A stretch of 64,000 nt of DNA. Origin: Leuconostoc fallax KCTC 3537 (GTDB lineage Bacteria; Bacillota; Bacilli; Lactobacillales; Lactobacillaceae). Both the position numbers and the translations under genes were made by a program. Location: assembly GCF_000165675.1 (NCBI RefSeq), contig NZ_AEIZ01000015.1:62001-126000 (forward strand), read 5' to 3'. Positions within the stretch are counted from its first letter, which is position 1; every line of letters begins with the position of its first letter. Below the pieces are notes generated by a model. That model worked only from the letters and a program-made list of their open reading frames with translations. It had not been told where the DNA came from and searched no databases. Below are positions 20,293-30,067 of this stretch, piece by piece.

Positions 20293-21609
20293 CTATACCT
20301 CCATTAACATGTATGCAGGATCAGCTAGCAACAACTTCAAGTAATTGACTGCTTGTTGTGCTAACATCCCATCAATCAAACGATGATCAAAACTCAAAGA
20401 CAACTTCAACATTTGCCCAACAGCAAGCTGACCATCCTCTGCAACAATCGCTTCTTTGTTAATTTTACCAACACCAAGAATAGCAGCTTCATTAACATTA
20501 ATAACAGGTGTAAACCACTGACCACCAGCACTACCAATATTTGAAATTGTTACGGTACCATTAGACATATCTTTCGGCGACAATTGATTATCACGCGCTT
20601 TTTGTGCCAAAACTTCTATTTCTTTAGCAATGGCCATGATCGACTTGTGATCGGCACCTTTTATAACAGGTACAAATAAACCTTGTGGTGTATCAACTGC
20701 AATGCCAACATTGTATTCTTGACCATAAACGATTTCTTGCTTGTCATCATCAATGTATGCATTCAATTCTGGGAACTTTTTACCAACTGCTGCTAAAGCC
20801 TTTGTAAAGTACGCCATATAGGTTAACTTAACGTCTTGTTGGGCTGCAGTCGCCTTAAAGGCTCTACGATGTTCAACTAACTTAGTAACCTCAACTTCAT
20901 CAAATACCGTCACATGTGGTAAGTTCTGTTTCTGTGCCACCATATTCTTCGCAATTGCACGTCGAATTGGTGTCATTGGAACACGACCCACTTTAGGCGG
21001 TTTAACTGATTCGCTTTGAACAATAGGCTCTGCTTGTGGTGTCCTTTGATCAGATGCGCTCGCCCTTTGTGTATCAGGAGTTGGTTGTTCTGACGTCTGG
21101 CCTGTAAAGCTCTGCACATCAGCAAAAGTAATATGTCCATGTCGACCAGTCGCTGGGACTTGGGTCAAATCAATGTTATGTTGGCGCGCATATTGCCTTA
21201 CCGATGGCATGGCTTGTACACGACCATTTACAATTGGTGCACCTGCCTTGTCATCAGCTGAATTTGATGTATTGCTATTCGTTGGTTGCTGGTTATCAAC
21301 AGTATTAGACTCTGTTTCAACTGCCTTAGCAGGAGCTTTCGATTGGGTATCATTTTCTGCTGTGCCCGTGCCATCACCATCAAATTCAATAATTGGATCT
21401 CCAACACTAACGGTTGTTCCTGCATCTACAAATAACTTTGTGATTTTACCAGCATATGGTGATAGCAATTCTTGTAAAAGCTTATCATTTTGTACCTCGG
21501 CGACAGCATCTTCTTCTTTAACTGTGTCACCAACCTTGACTAACCAAGATGAAATTTCGCCTTCGGCCATACCTTCACCAATATCTGGCATTTTAAAAAT
21601 TTCTGTCAT
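20293..21609 (-). CDS. pdhC: pyruvate dehydrogenase E2, dihydrolipoyl acetyltransferase
   Basis: 438 aa. Core of the complex. One lipoyl domain (about 1-80) with the lipoyl lysine at Lys43 in AEVQNDKLLQ. A Ser/Thr/Asn/Gln-rich linker spans about 81-125. The peripheral E3/E1-binding domain is at about 134-168 (PSVRQYARQHNIDLTQVPATG). After a second linker the catalytic domain runs to the end and contains DHRLIDG, the HxxxDG acyltransferase motif. The context after the lipoyl lysine (KLLQELLSP) differs from the more common KA/KS-V-V-E pattern. It is two genes downstream of pdhA, in the same operon as the lipoate ligase that should modify Lys43. Confidence 0.95.
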   Translation of the reverse strand: MTEIFKMPDIGEGMAEGEISSWLVKVGDTVKEEDAVAEVQNDKLLQELLSPYAGKITKLFVDAGTTVSVGDPIIEFDGDGTGTAENDTQSKAPAKAVETESNTVDNQQPTNSNTSNSADDKAGAPIVNGRVQAMPSVRQYARQHNIDLTQVPATGRHGHITFADVQSFTGQTSEQPTPDTQRASASDQRTPQAEPIVQSESVKPPKVGRVPMTPIRRAIAKNMVAQKQNLPHVTVFDEVEVTKLVEHRRAFKATAAQQDVKLTYMAYFTKALAAVGKKFPELNAYIDDDKQEIVYGQEYNVGIAVDTPQGLFVPVIKGADHKSIMAIAKEIEVLAQKARDNQLSPKDMSNGTVTISNIGSAGGQWFTPVINVNEAAILGVGKINKEAIVAEDGQLAVGQMLKLSLSFDHRLIDGMLAQQAVNYLKLLLADPAYMLMEV

Positions 21610-21637
21610 GTAAATATCCTCCCTTTACCTGATTACA

Positions 21638-22617
21638 TTAGTCAAAGTTAACAATTTCTTTTACCTTAGCAATGACATCATCGGCATTTGGCAACCAATC
21701 ATTTTCAGCCAAGGCGAAAGGATAGATGCTGTCCGGTGCAGCAACACGACCAATAGGTGCCTTTAGGTCAAGAATAAAGCGTTCAGAAATTTCACTCATC
21801 ACACTTGCCCCAATACCAGCTTGACGCTGCGCTTCTTGAGCAACGACGACACGACCAGTCTTAGCAACAGATTGACCAATAGTCTCAATATCCAGTGGAC
21901 TTACTGTTCTCAAATCAACAACTTCAGCATTAATGCCAGACTTAGCTAATTGTTCAGCAGCAGCCAACGACACAGGCACCATACCGCCATACGTAATAAT
22001 TGAAATATCTTGTCCTTCACGTGCAATAGCGGCTTTATCTAAAGGTGTCGTATAGTAACCATCAGGTACTTCTCCTTTAATTGAACGATATAACTTCAAA
22101 TTTTCTAAGAAAATAACTGGGTCATTAGATTCAATTGCGCTAAGTAACAAACCTTTTGCATCTGCGGGATTAGCTGGCATAACGACACGTAAACCAGGCG
22201 TTTGGGCTACAATCCCTTCTAAATTATCCGCATGCATTTCTGGTGTTTTAGTCCCACCACCATACGGTGCCCGCACAACAATTGGAAATTGTCGTGTGCC
22301 ATGAAAGCGGAATCGACCACGAGCCATTTGACCGGCAAGCGAATCCATCACTTCATACAAGAAACCAAAAATTGGATTTCCATGATTGGCCTAAAGCCTT
22401 GCGTTGTTAAACCTATAGCTAATCCACCAATACCGGATTCAGCTAAAGGTGTATCAAAGACGCGTTCCTCACCATGCTTATCTTGTAAACCATCAGTCGC
22501 ACGGAAAACACCACCGTTTTTACCAACATCTTCACCAAAAATCACAACATTTTCGTCACGTTCAAGGGCGATATCTTGCGCATCTGTAATTGCTTGTATA
22601 TATGTTTTAACAGCCAT
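21638..22617 (-). CDS. pdhB: pyruvate dehydrogenase E1 beta subunit (frameshifted)
   Basis: Restored length is 326 aa, exactly family size. It forms the alpha2beta2 decarboxylase with PdhA. Motifs include [15 protein letters not shown] near the N-terminus, the conserved [15 protein letters not shown], and the C-terminal transketolase domain ([12 protein letters not shown]). The frame breaks at an A5 run (22367-22371, plus strand). One extra T on the coding strand gives [14 protein letters not shown], which matches the family. It starts 5 bases after the pdhA stop. Confidence 0.93.
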
Positions 22618-22622
22618 TTATA

Positions 22623-23750
<1,128 letters not shown>

Positions 23751-23759
23751 TCATTATCA

Positions 23760-24748
23760 TTAACTGGCAAACATTTTGGCAATATCATGATTTGGTATGT
23801 GTCCAAAGTAATTGTCAGATGCATCCATTTCATCAAGTACACGTTTAATATTGGCTTCATCAAATTTCTGACCAATTAATTTTTGTCGAAGTGGCGTAAT
23901 GTCTAGCAAGCCTAAGAAATCACCTTCAAAATGAATGTCGCGAATGATTCCCTCCTCAACTTGTGCAAAGACATCTACTGCACCACCTGTAAACTTCTCA
24001 TGACTATGGAAATTAAAGGCCGGTGACTTACCGTAATTCCAATCCCATGTTGAGAACTGTCGTTTCTGTAAATCAGTAATCTGCGCATTTTGTGCACTAT
24101 CCAAAATAATCTCTTGATCCTTACCTTGGTTAGACAAATAATACTGTAACGCTTCAAAGAAACTATCCATTGTCGTTTCTTTAGGTGCATAATTTTTAAT
24201 CATACCTACACGAGAACGGACTGACTTAGCCGCTTTAGACATGAACTTCTCGTCTGCCACATTCAAAGCGTGTACCATCGTGTCAACATTCGTATCAAAA
24301 AGTAAAGTACCATGATGCATTAAATAACCATTAGCATACCGTTGCGCATTCCCAGATATTTTTTGCCATCAATCACCAAATCGTTACGACCAGTAATTTC
24401 AGCTGGAATATCCAATGAGTGAAGTGCGGCTAACATGGGTTGCACAAACTTGTGAAAATTGACTTCTGCCGTTTGCTCAACAGGTACGATGAAAGTAAAA
24501 TTCAAATTACCCAAATCATGGTAAACTGCACCACCGCCTGTAACACGTCTTACAACTTGGATACCATGATCATCGACATATTCTTGGTTGACTTCTTGAA
24601 ATGTATTTTGATTTTGTCCAAGAATAACAGCATTACGATTTTGCCACAATGTAAAAATTGGCTCATCTGGTTTCAAATCATTTAACAGCCATGTATCCAT
24701 GGCAATGTTATGGGTTGCATCTGTTTGGTTATTCATCACGTAGCGCAT
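23760..24748 (-). CDS. lplA: lipoate-protein ligase A (frameshifted)
   Basis: Restored length is 329 aa. Activates scavenged lipoate with ATP and attaches it to E2. The N-terminal catalytic fold shows VVRRVTGGGAVYHDLGNLNFTF, the hallmark RRxxGGGxVyhD motif. The C-terminal accessory domain follows (KFTGGAVDVFAQVEEGIIRDI). The frame breaks at a T6 run (24359-24364); one more A on the coding strand restores VIDGKKISGNAQRY, the conserved lysine region. First gene of the pdh operon, 39 bases before pdhA, with AAGGAG before its ATG. No lipA or lipB is in view, which fits lipoate scavenging. Confidence 0.92.
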
Positions 24749-24782
24749 GCATTACTCCTTCATATTCAACGAATTTGTTATC

Positions 24783-24820
24783 ATTTTAGGAAACTGCAAC
24801 CATAAATGAAAGCGTTTTCC
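24783..24820 (-). promoter_or_regulatory. lplA-pdh promoter overlapped by a cre site
   Basis: On the minus strand TTTCAT (24806-24811) and TAAAAT (24783-24788) are separated by 17 bases. The plus-strand sequence TGAAAGCGTTTTCC (24807-24820) matches 13 of 14 positions of the CcpA consensus TGWAARCGYTWNCW and covers the -35 box. Repression of the pyruvate dehydrogenase cluster by CcpA on preferred sugars is the natural inference. Confidence 0.6.
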
Positions 24821-24901
24821 TACGCCCTAATTGTAACTTTCTTCCCCCTAATATGCAAGACTATTACCTGGGTTTGTGGCATGATAGAATTGGAGGTTTT
24901 T

Positions 24902-25701
24902 ATGATGTCTACTTTTTTAACAAATGATCATATTAGCATTAATTATTCTGATTCTGGTCAAGATGATCGCCAACCAGTTATTTTAATCAGTGGTTATTCT
25001 GGCGTTCAAGGTTCATGGATTGAACAAAAAAGGCCTTATTAGCCAATGGCTATCGTGTCATTACTTATGATCGACGCAATCACGGTGCTTCACAAACGTC
25101 ACAACAAGGTTTGCGTATTGCGCGTCATGGGCAAGATTTATACGAACTCATTACTCATCTTCAGCTCACTAACGTTAATTTAGTAGGTCACTCAATGGGT
25201 GCTGCTACCATCTGGGCCTACCTATCTCTCTGGTATGATCAAAATGTTTCTCACATTATCACAATTGACGAATCACCAAAAACTATTAGCGAGAACGATT
25301 GGCAATACGGTCTGTTAGGATTAACTTGGGAAAATTATGCAAACGGTGTCCGTGAGATTGAAACAACACGCATGACCCGACACAAAATTAAATCTGACAT
25401 CAAGATTGCAATCGGCAAAGAATATCGACCATTTGATTTTGAACTCAATTTACCACTCCTTCGCGATCACACCGCGCAAGATTGGCGTGATGTGATTAAA
25501 ATGACACACACACCGCAACTGTTTATCGCTGGTAGTGATTCACCATTATGGTCTGCTGATCATGCTAAAGCTGCTCAAAAACTCAATACCAAATATATTG
25601 AAGCTATCACTATTGATGGTGCTGGGCATATGCCATATATTGAGTTTCCGGACTTATTCAACCAATATATGTTAGATTTTTTCAAAACAAAAAGCCAATG
25701 A
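24902..25701 (+). CDS. alpha/beta-hydrolase (frameshifted)
   Basis: Restored length is 266 aa. The nucleophile elbow GHSMGA is followed by the acid in the SDSPLW region and the histidine in GAGHMPYIE near the C-terminus, so the catalytic triad is complete. YDRRNHGAS is typical of esterase/lactonase-like members. The frame breaks at an A6 run (25026-25031); one more A gives WIEQKKALLANGYRVITYDRR. GGAGG at 24892-24896 serves either of two adjacent ATGs (24902 or 24905). Substrate unknown. Confidence 0.8.
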
Positions 25702-25720
25702 TAAATATCATTGGCTTTTT
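25689..25720. terminator. bidirectional terminator
   Basis: Perfect 15-bp arms (25689-25703 and 25706-25720) with A5 and T5 flanks between the convergent hydrolase and BMP genes. The hydrolase stop codon lies inside the hairpin. Confidence 0.87.
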
Positions 25721-25737
25721 AGTACGTCTATTATAGA

Positions 25738-26850
25738 TTAGAATTTCTGATTAAAATCAGATCCCTTTGGATGGTTAGGTACTGTAATCTTACCATCCTT
25801 AATTTTCTTTTCAGCTTCATTAACTGCTTTCTTTTGGCTATCTGTTAATTCAGATTTAGTTAACCAAACACCCTTTTCGTTCAAACCATAAGCAATCGTC
25901 TTACCACCAGGGAACTTACCGTTCTTATTGTAATCATCAGCAATATTCTTAACACCATCACCCACTGATGTGATTGATGAGGCCATAGTTGATGTGACCT
26001 TCTTCCCATCCTTTGACGTATAATTACCGTCTGACTTTTGGTCACGATCGACACCAATAATCAATAAACGATTTTTATCTGTTGCCGTCAACTTTGAATT
26101 TTCAGCCTTTGCTTCAGCAAAAGCACCATTACCAACAAAACCAGCAGCTGCGAAAATTGTATGAATACCACTGGCATACATTGTCTGAGTAATTGTCTTA
26201 CCCTTTGCTGAGTCAGAAAATGAATTGGCATATTGCTTAACAATAGTTAAATCAGAATTTGTTGCCTTAACGCCAGCATCAAAACCTGCATCAAACGCAT
26301 CAATGATATTACCATGGATACCACCAATGAATCCAACTTTTTTGTCTCCATTTTCAGTTGCTCGAGTGGCTGCGGCTACACCTGCTAAATATGATGATTG
26401 TTCTGAACGAAACATCACGTTAGCGATATTTTTCTTACCGTTCACAATATCATCAACCAAAACAAATTTCTGTTTAGGATTTAACTTAGCTGATTTTTGA
26501 ATGGACTGGTTTAATGAATAACCAATACCATAAACAATATCATACTTTTGGCCTTTTGTAGCCAAACTAAAGTTTTGGTCCAATTCAGATTGATCCGTTG
26601 TATTGAAGTAAGCAACTGACTTATTAGATCCAGCAGGAATATTATTGGCTTTCGCATAACGCTTAGCGCCTTCCCAAGCAGATTGATTGAAGGAATGGTC
26701 GTCAACACCACCCACATCTAAAACCAAAGCTAATTTAGCTTTATCAGTATCATTAGATGCTGCTTTCTTATTCCCTGTTGCAGCATAAATACCACCACCA
26801 ATAATAGCAATTGCAGCAATACCGCTGATAATTTGTGTTGATCTTTTCAT
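25738..26850 (-). CDS. BMP-family (PnrA/BmpA-like) substrate-binding protein, nucleoside type
   Basis: 370 aa. Extracytoplasmic binding protein of the basic-membrane-protein family, whose best-studied members bind purine nucleosides for an ABC importer. LALVLDVGGVDDHSFNQSAWEG is the family signature (conserved Asp and Phe in the ligand site). Residues about 7-25 are hydrophobic and would anchor or export it. There is no cysteine at the expected lipobox position (IIGGGIYAATG), unlike most Gram-positive relatives, so it may be an uncleaved membrane-anchored protein. No ABC permease or ATPase genes are adjacent. A promoter is at 26922-26949. Confidence 0.85.
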   Translation of the reverse strand: MKRSTQIISGIAAIAIIGGGIYAATGNKKAASNDTDKAKLALVLDVGGVDDHSFNQSAWEGAKRYAKANNIPAGSNKSVAYFNTTDQSELDQNFSLATKGQKYDIVYGIGYSLNQSIQKSAKLNPKQKFVLVDDIVNGKKNIANVMFRSEQSSYLAGVAAATRATENGDKKVGFIGGIHGNIIDAFDAGFDAGVKATNSDLTIVKQYANSFSDSAKGKTITQTMYASGIHTIFAAAGFVGNGAFAEAKAENSKLTATDKNRLLIIGVDRDQKSDGNYTSKDGKKVTSTMASSITSVGDGVKNIADDYNKNGKFPGGKTIAYGLNEKGVWLTKSELTDSQKKAVNEAEKKIKDGKITVPNHPKGSDFNQKF

Positions 26851-26867
26851 CGCAATTCTCCCCTAGT

Positions 26868-26882
26868 GTGCTGAAACAGCAC
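26868..26882 (-). other. small hairpin before the BMP gene ribosome-binding site
   Basis: Perfect 6-bp stem GTGCTG / CAGCAC with a 3-base loop, just upstream of GGGGAG in the mRNA leader. No T-tract. Function unknown. Confidence 0.35.
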
Positions 26883-26921
26883 GATTTATTATGACATGAT
26901 ATGTAGCCAATTCTGCCATAC

Positions 26922-26949
26922 CTTATATTATTTGATCATATACTGTCAT
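26922..26949 (-). promoter_or_regulatory. putative promoter of the BMP-family gene
   Basis: On the minus strand ATGACA (26944-26949) and TATAAG (26922-26927) are spaced by 16 bases, about 70 bases before the ATG. The rest of the 196-base gap up to trmL holds only the small hairpin and the trmL terminator. Confidence 0.4.
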
Positions 26950-27028
26950 TCAGATAATAATGACCAACCGATATTCTATTCTACAGATTTTCTTTAGGTT
27001 TACAAGCCCATTTTTAGTCCACAATAAA

Positions 27029-27048
27029 AAGAGCCCAATTAGGCTCTT
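27029..27048 (-). terminator. terminator of the AI-2E/trmL transcript
   Basis: 7-bp stem AAGAGCC / GGCTCTT (27029-27035 and 27042-27048) followed on the minus strand by T5. The trmL stop codon overlaps the first arm. Confidence 0.75.
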
Positions 27049-27559
27049 ACTTTAACTTATCTTGCTCATAAGTATGTATACGTTCTAAATTCGCAAAGCT
27101 TTGTTGACGTAGGGCTTCGTACAACACAATGGCAACGGTATTCGATAAATTCAATGACCGAATGTGCGTATCATCCTGTGGAATTCGAATCGCTTTTTCA
27201 GGATTTTGGCGCATAAACACTTCAGGTAAACCAGTCGTTTCTTTCCCAAATAAGAAATAATGATCACCATCAGTTGCCTGATAGTCTGGCTGTGAATAAT
27301 CTTGATTAGCAAATTTTGATACCAAATAAAGATGATCCGTTGGCTTTAATGTGTCCAAGAAATCGGGTAAGCTTGGATGCTTAACTAATTGTACATGTTC
27401 CCAGTAATCTAGCCCTGCACGTTTGACATGTTTATCATCTAGTTCAAAACCTAACGGCTCAATTAAATGCAAGACAGCATCTGTTCCTGCTGTTGTACGG
27501 GCAATATTCCCAGTATTAGCCGGCATTACCGGCTCAAACAATACGATATGATTTGTCAT
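27047..27559 (-). CDS. trmL: tRNA (cytidine(34)-2'-O)-methyltransferase
   Basis: 170 aa SPOUT-fold methyltransferase that 2'-O-methylates the wobble base of tRNA-Leu isoacceptors using SAM. Diagnostic stretches are the N-terminal [21 protein letters not shown], central [10 protein letters not shown] (trefoil-knot SAM loop) and [27 protein letters not shown]. Length is standard. It overlaps the upstream permease gene by 4 bases. Confidence 0.93.
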   Translation of the reverse strand: MTNHIVLFEPVMPANTGNIARTTAGTDAVLHLIEPLGFELDDKHVKRAGLDYWEHVQLVKHPSLPDFLDTLKPTDHLYLVSKFANQDYSQPDYQATDGDHYFLFGKETTGLPEVFMRQNPEKAIRIPQDDTHIRSLNLSNTVAIVLYEALRQQSFANLERIHTYEQDKLK

Positions 27560-28764
27560 GATTCTTTTGTGTTTCCTTCTAATTTTTTAACTGAATTATC
27601 CATTTCCGATGTCGTAGCGTGTGCATCTTCTGCAAATAAATCAGAATTCGTACGCCACCATTCATAAATGTGCGTAACCAATACCTTAACAACCGCATAG
27701 GTTGGCACACTCAATATGATACCTAACACACCGAATATGTGTCCCCCTGTTAGCAAAACGACAATAACGGTCACTGGATGAATTTTAAGTGCACTTCCCA
27801 AGATTTTAGGTGCAATGACATGCCCTTCAATTGGTTGCTCAATCACGAGAACAATAAGTGCAAACAATACCAACTTTGGTCCACCAGCAACTAGAGCAAC
27901 GATAAAAATCGGTACTTGCGCCAAAATAGAGCCAACATACGGGATCATATTGAACAGCCCAGCCATGAATGCCAATAAAATACCGTATGGCAAACCAATA
28001 ATCGTATACCCAATTGAAAACATGATAATAACAGCCAATGCGACGCCCAGCTGACCACGAATATATTGTGCAACTTGTTTGCTTACTTCTTGTAAAACAC
28101 TTTGCAAGGATGTTTGTGCCTTACTTGGTAATTTATCAGCGATGAAGCTAGATAATTTATTTCCATCTAATAACATATAGAATAAAATAAATGGTGAAGC
28201 CACTAGTGTCACACCAACTGTGGTTAATGTTGATGCAATTTGCCCAATACCACTCACACCGCTTTGCAGATACTTGCGACTCCAATCGGCCACAGTTTGG
28301 TTAATGTCAGAATTGGTATTAGATAGCCATTCTCTCACCGTTTGAAATTCCGATGTTGCAAAAGTATCGTTAATTACCCGCTGACTATTTTGCCAATAAT
28401 TTGGCCAATTATCTACTAAACCGCTCACTTGATCACTAATAATCGTCACCGCTATCGTGACAATCAATGCTAGAATAGCCAATACCGCCACCAATACTAA
28501 ACCTACCGAAAACTTTTTAGGCATTTTAGTGTGAGTATTTAGCCAATTAACAACAGGAATCAAGAGATAATACAAAACACCTGCAATAATGATGGGTGCA
28601 CCAACCGCCGTAAATAAGGCACGCATTGGTTCAATGATAAATCGAATTTGATAAATCATGAAAATAATGAGCAAAACGAGTAGTGCCATAATGAGGCCAT
28701 TTAAAACATTATTTCCAGAAAACCAACGTTGATACCAATTTGTTTTATTTGATGGTGATTTCAT
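27556..28764 (-). CDS. AI-2E family transporter (YtqA/PerM-like permease)
   Basis: 402 aa. Multi-pass membrane protein with about eight hydrophobic segments: three near the N-terminus, a long soluble region at about 120-200, then clustered helices. The C-terminal half carries the family features [22 protein letters not shown]-like stretches ([23 protein letters not shown]). Family members include quorum-signal exporters and Na+/H+ antiporters, so the substrate cannot be named. It is translated with trmL (ATGA overlap). Confidence 0.85.
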   Translation of the reverse strand: MKSPSNKTNWYQRWFSGNNVLNGLIMALLVLLIIFMIYQIRFIIEPMRALFTAVGAPIIIAGVLYYLLIPVVNWLNTHTKMPKKFSVGLVLVAVLAILALIVTIAVTIISDQVSGLVDNWPNYWQNSQRVINDTFATSEFQTVREWLSNTNSDINQTVADWSRKYLQSGVSGIGQIASTLTTVGVTLVASPFILFYMLLDGNKLSSFIADKLPSKAQTSLQSVLQEVSKQVAQYIRGQLGVALAVIIMFSIGYTIIGLPYGILLAFMAGLFNMIPYVGSILAQVPIFIVALVAGGPKLVLFALIVLVIEQPIEGHVIAPKILGSALKIHPVTVIVVLLTGGHIFGVLGIILSVPTYAVVKVLVTHIYEWWRTNSDLFAEDAHATTSEMDNSVKKLEGNTKES

Positions 28765-28820
28765 AAAACACCTCCCAGAGTTATGCCCTTATTTTATCAT
28801 GAAAATGTTTGCTTTTTATG

Positions 28821-28834
28821 TGAAAAGGCTTACA
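28821..28834 (+). promoter_or_regulatory. cre-like site upstream of the lactonase gene
   Basis: TGAAAAGGCTTACA matches 13 of 14 positions of the CcpA consensus TGWAARCGYTWNCW, but the mismatch falls on the central C of the CG pair, which usually weakens binding. It lies about 60 bases before the ATG among possible -10 boxes. Confidence 0.35.
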
Positions 28835-28891
28835 TATATGATAAAATTGTGGTGTGTAACACAATATCAAATCTATTTTAGGAGAAGCATC

Positions 28892-29923
28892 ATGACAACA
28901 CATAAGATTCTTTTCGGTACTTATACTAAGCGTATCTCTAAAGGGATTTACGAAGCAGAATTAAACACAGAAACGAAACAATTGACTAACCCGCAATTTA
29001 TTGGTAGCTTAACTAATCCTACTTATTTTGCGCTTTCACAGGCTAATAAATTATATGCCGTTGAAAATCGTGATGGCCAAGGTGGTGTCGTAACGATGGA
29101 CAACAGCGCGCGCCCATTACAGGAACTAGAAGTACATCTCAGCGAAGGATCAGCTCCTGCATATATCGGTGTTGATGAAGCACGCCAACTTGTTTATGCT
29201 GGTTATTACCATCGTGGTAGTGTTGAGGTATACCGTATTGATGCCAATGGTAAGCTAACACTGAGTGATACTTTCCAAAACGAGGGATCAGGTCCACGCC
29301 CAGAGCAAGGCTCTGCTCATGTTCATTTCAGTCACTTAACACCAGATAATCGCTTAGTCGTTGTTGATTTGGGTACTGATGAAGTGATCACCTTTGACGT
29401 ATCTGATGATGGCCAATTAACAGAGATCGCGCGTTATCGTACTGATGAAGGATTCGGGCCTCGTCATATTCGTTTCTCACCAGATGGCCACTATGCTTAC
29501 TTGTTGGGCGAACTTTCAAGTCTCTTAAGTGTTTTAAAGTATGATCAAGAAACCGGTCAATTTGAACATGTGATGACAGCCTCAACTATTCCAAATGATT
29601 GGACAGAGCACAACGGTTGTGCTGCACTTCGCATCAGCAAAGATGGTCGCTTTATTTATGCTTCTAATCGTGGTCACAATTCAGTTGCTGTTTTTGAAAT
29701 ATCTAATCAAGGTGCAGAAATTAAGCGTGTTCAACTGATTAGTACTGAGGGTGACTTCCCACGTGATATGAATTGGGATGCCAACGAACAGTTCTTGATT
29801 GTTCCTAATCAAAACACCGATAATGTTTCATTATTTGAACGTAACGCACAAGATGGTCAGTTGACACTGTTACAAAAGGATTTTGCTATTCCTGAAAGTG
29901 TACGTGTTATCTTTGAAAATTAA
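28892..29923 (+). CDS. pgl: lactonase family protein, probable 6-phosphogluconolactonase
   Basis: 343 aa, seven-bladed beta-propeller of the YbhE/Pgl type. It starts with ILFGTYTKRISKGIY and shows repeated strand patterns such as PRHIRFSPDGHYAYLL and FPRDMNWDANEQFLIVPNQNTDNV. The ATG at 28892 has AGGAG 7-8 bases upstream. In heterofermentative bacteria this enzyme would open 6-phosphogluconolactone between glucose-6-phosphate dehydrogenase and 6-phosphogluconate dehydrogenase, feeding the phosphoketolase pathway. The enzyme activity is inferred from the family. It is a single-gene unit with its own terminator. Confidence 0.82.
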   Translation: MTTHKILFGTYTKRISKGIYEAELNTETKQLTNPQFIGSLTNPTYFALSQANKLYAVENRDGQGGVVTMDNSARPLQELEVHLSEGSAPAYIGVDEARQLVYAGYYHRGSVEVYRIDANGKLTLSDTFQNEGSGPRPEQGSAHVHFSHLTPDNRLVVVDLGTDEVITFDVSDDGQLTEIARYRTDEGFGPRHIRFSPDGHYAYLLGELSSLLSVLKYDQETGQFEHVMTASTIPNDWTEHNGCAALRISKDGRFIYASNRGHNSVAVFEISNQGAEIKRVQLISTEGDFPRDMNWDANEQFLIVPNQNTDNVSLFERNAQDGQLTLLQKDFAIPESVRVIFEN

Positions 29924-29930
29924 TCACACT

Positions 29931-29957
29931 AAAAACCAAGTTCGCTTGGTTTTTTAT
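29931..29957 (+). terminator. terminator of the lactonase gene
   Basis: Perfect 10-bp stem (29931-29940 and 29945-29954) closed by the very stable TTCG tetraloop, with T6 after it. Confidence 0.9.
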
Positions 29958-29985
29958 TGACATCATCATAGTAAAAGCGTATCGT
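29957..29985 (+). promoter_or_regulatory. promoter of the MFS gene
   Basis: TTGACA at 29957-29962 and TATCGT at 29980-29985 with a 17-base spacer. It leaves a leader of about 75 bases before the ATG. Confidence 0.6.
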
Positions 29986-29994
29986 TAACTTGTT

Positions 29995-30055
29995 TAACTA
30001 TCGTGAGGTCACAATAGTTATTAAAAATAAAGGTTGCCTGTGAGCAACCATTTTT
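29995..30055 (+). promoter_or_regulatory. structured leader with two hairpins before the MFS gene
   Basis: First hairpin: TAACTAT / ATAGTTA (29995-30001 and 30014-30020). Second: GGTTGC / GCAACC (30032-30037 and 30044-30049), followed by ATTTTT and then the AAGGAG ribosome-binding site. The second looks like a weak intrinsic terminator placed directly before the gene, so attenuation is possible. I recognise no known riboswitch. Confidence 0.4.
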
Positions 30056-30067
30056 AAGGAGAAAATT

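Noticed and set aside
21173-21613. 146-codon open frame on the plus strand
   Set aside because: Antisense to the lipoyl and linker region of pdhC; low-complexity Ser/Thr-rich translation.
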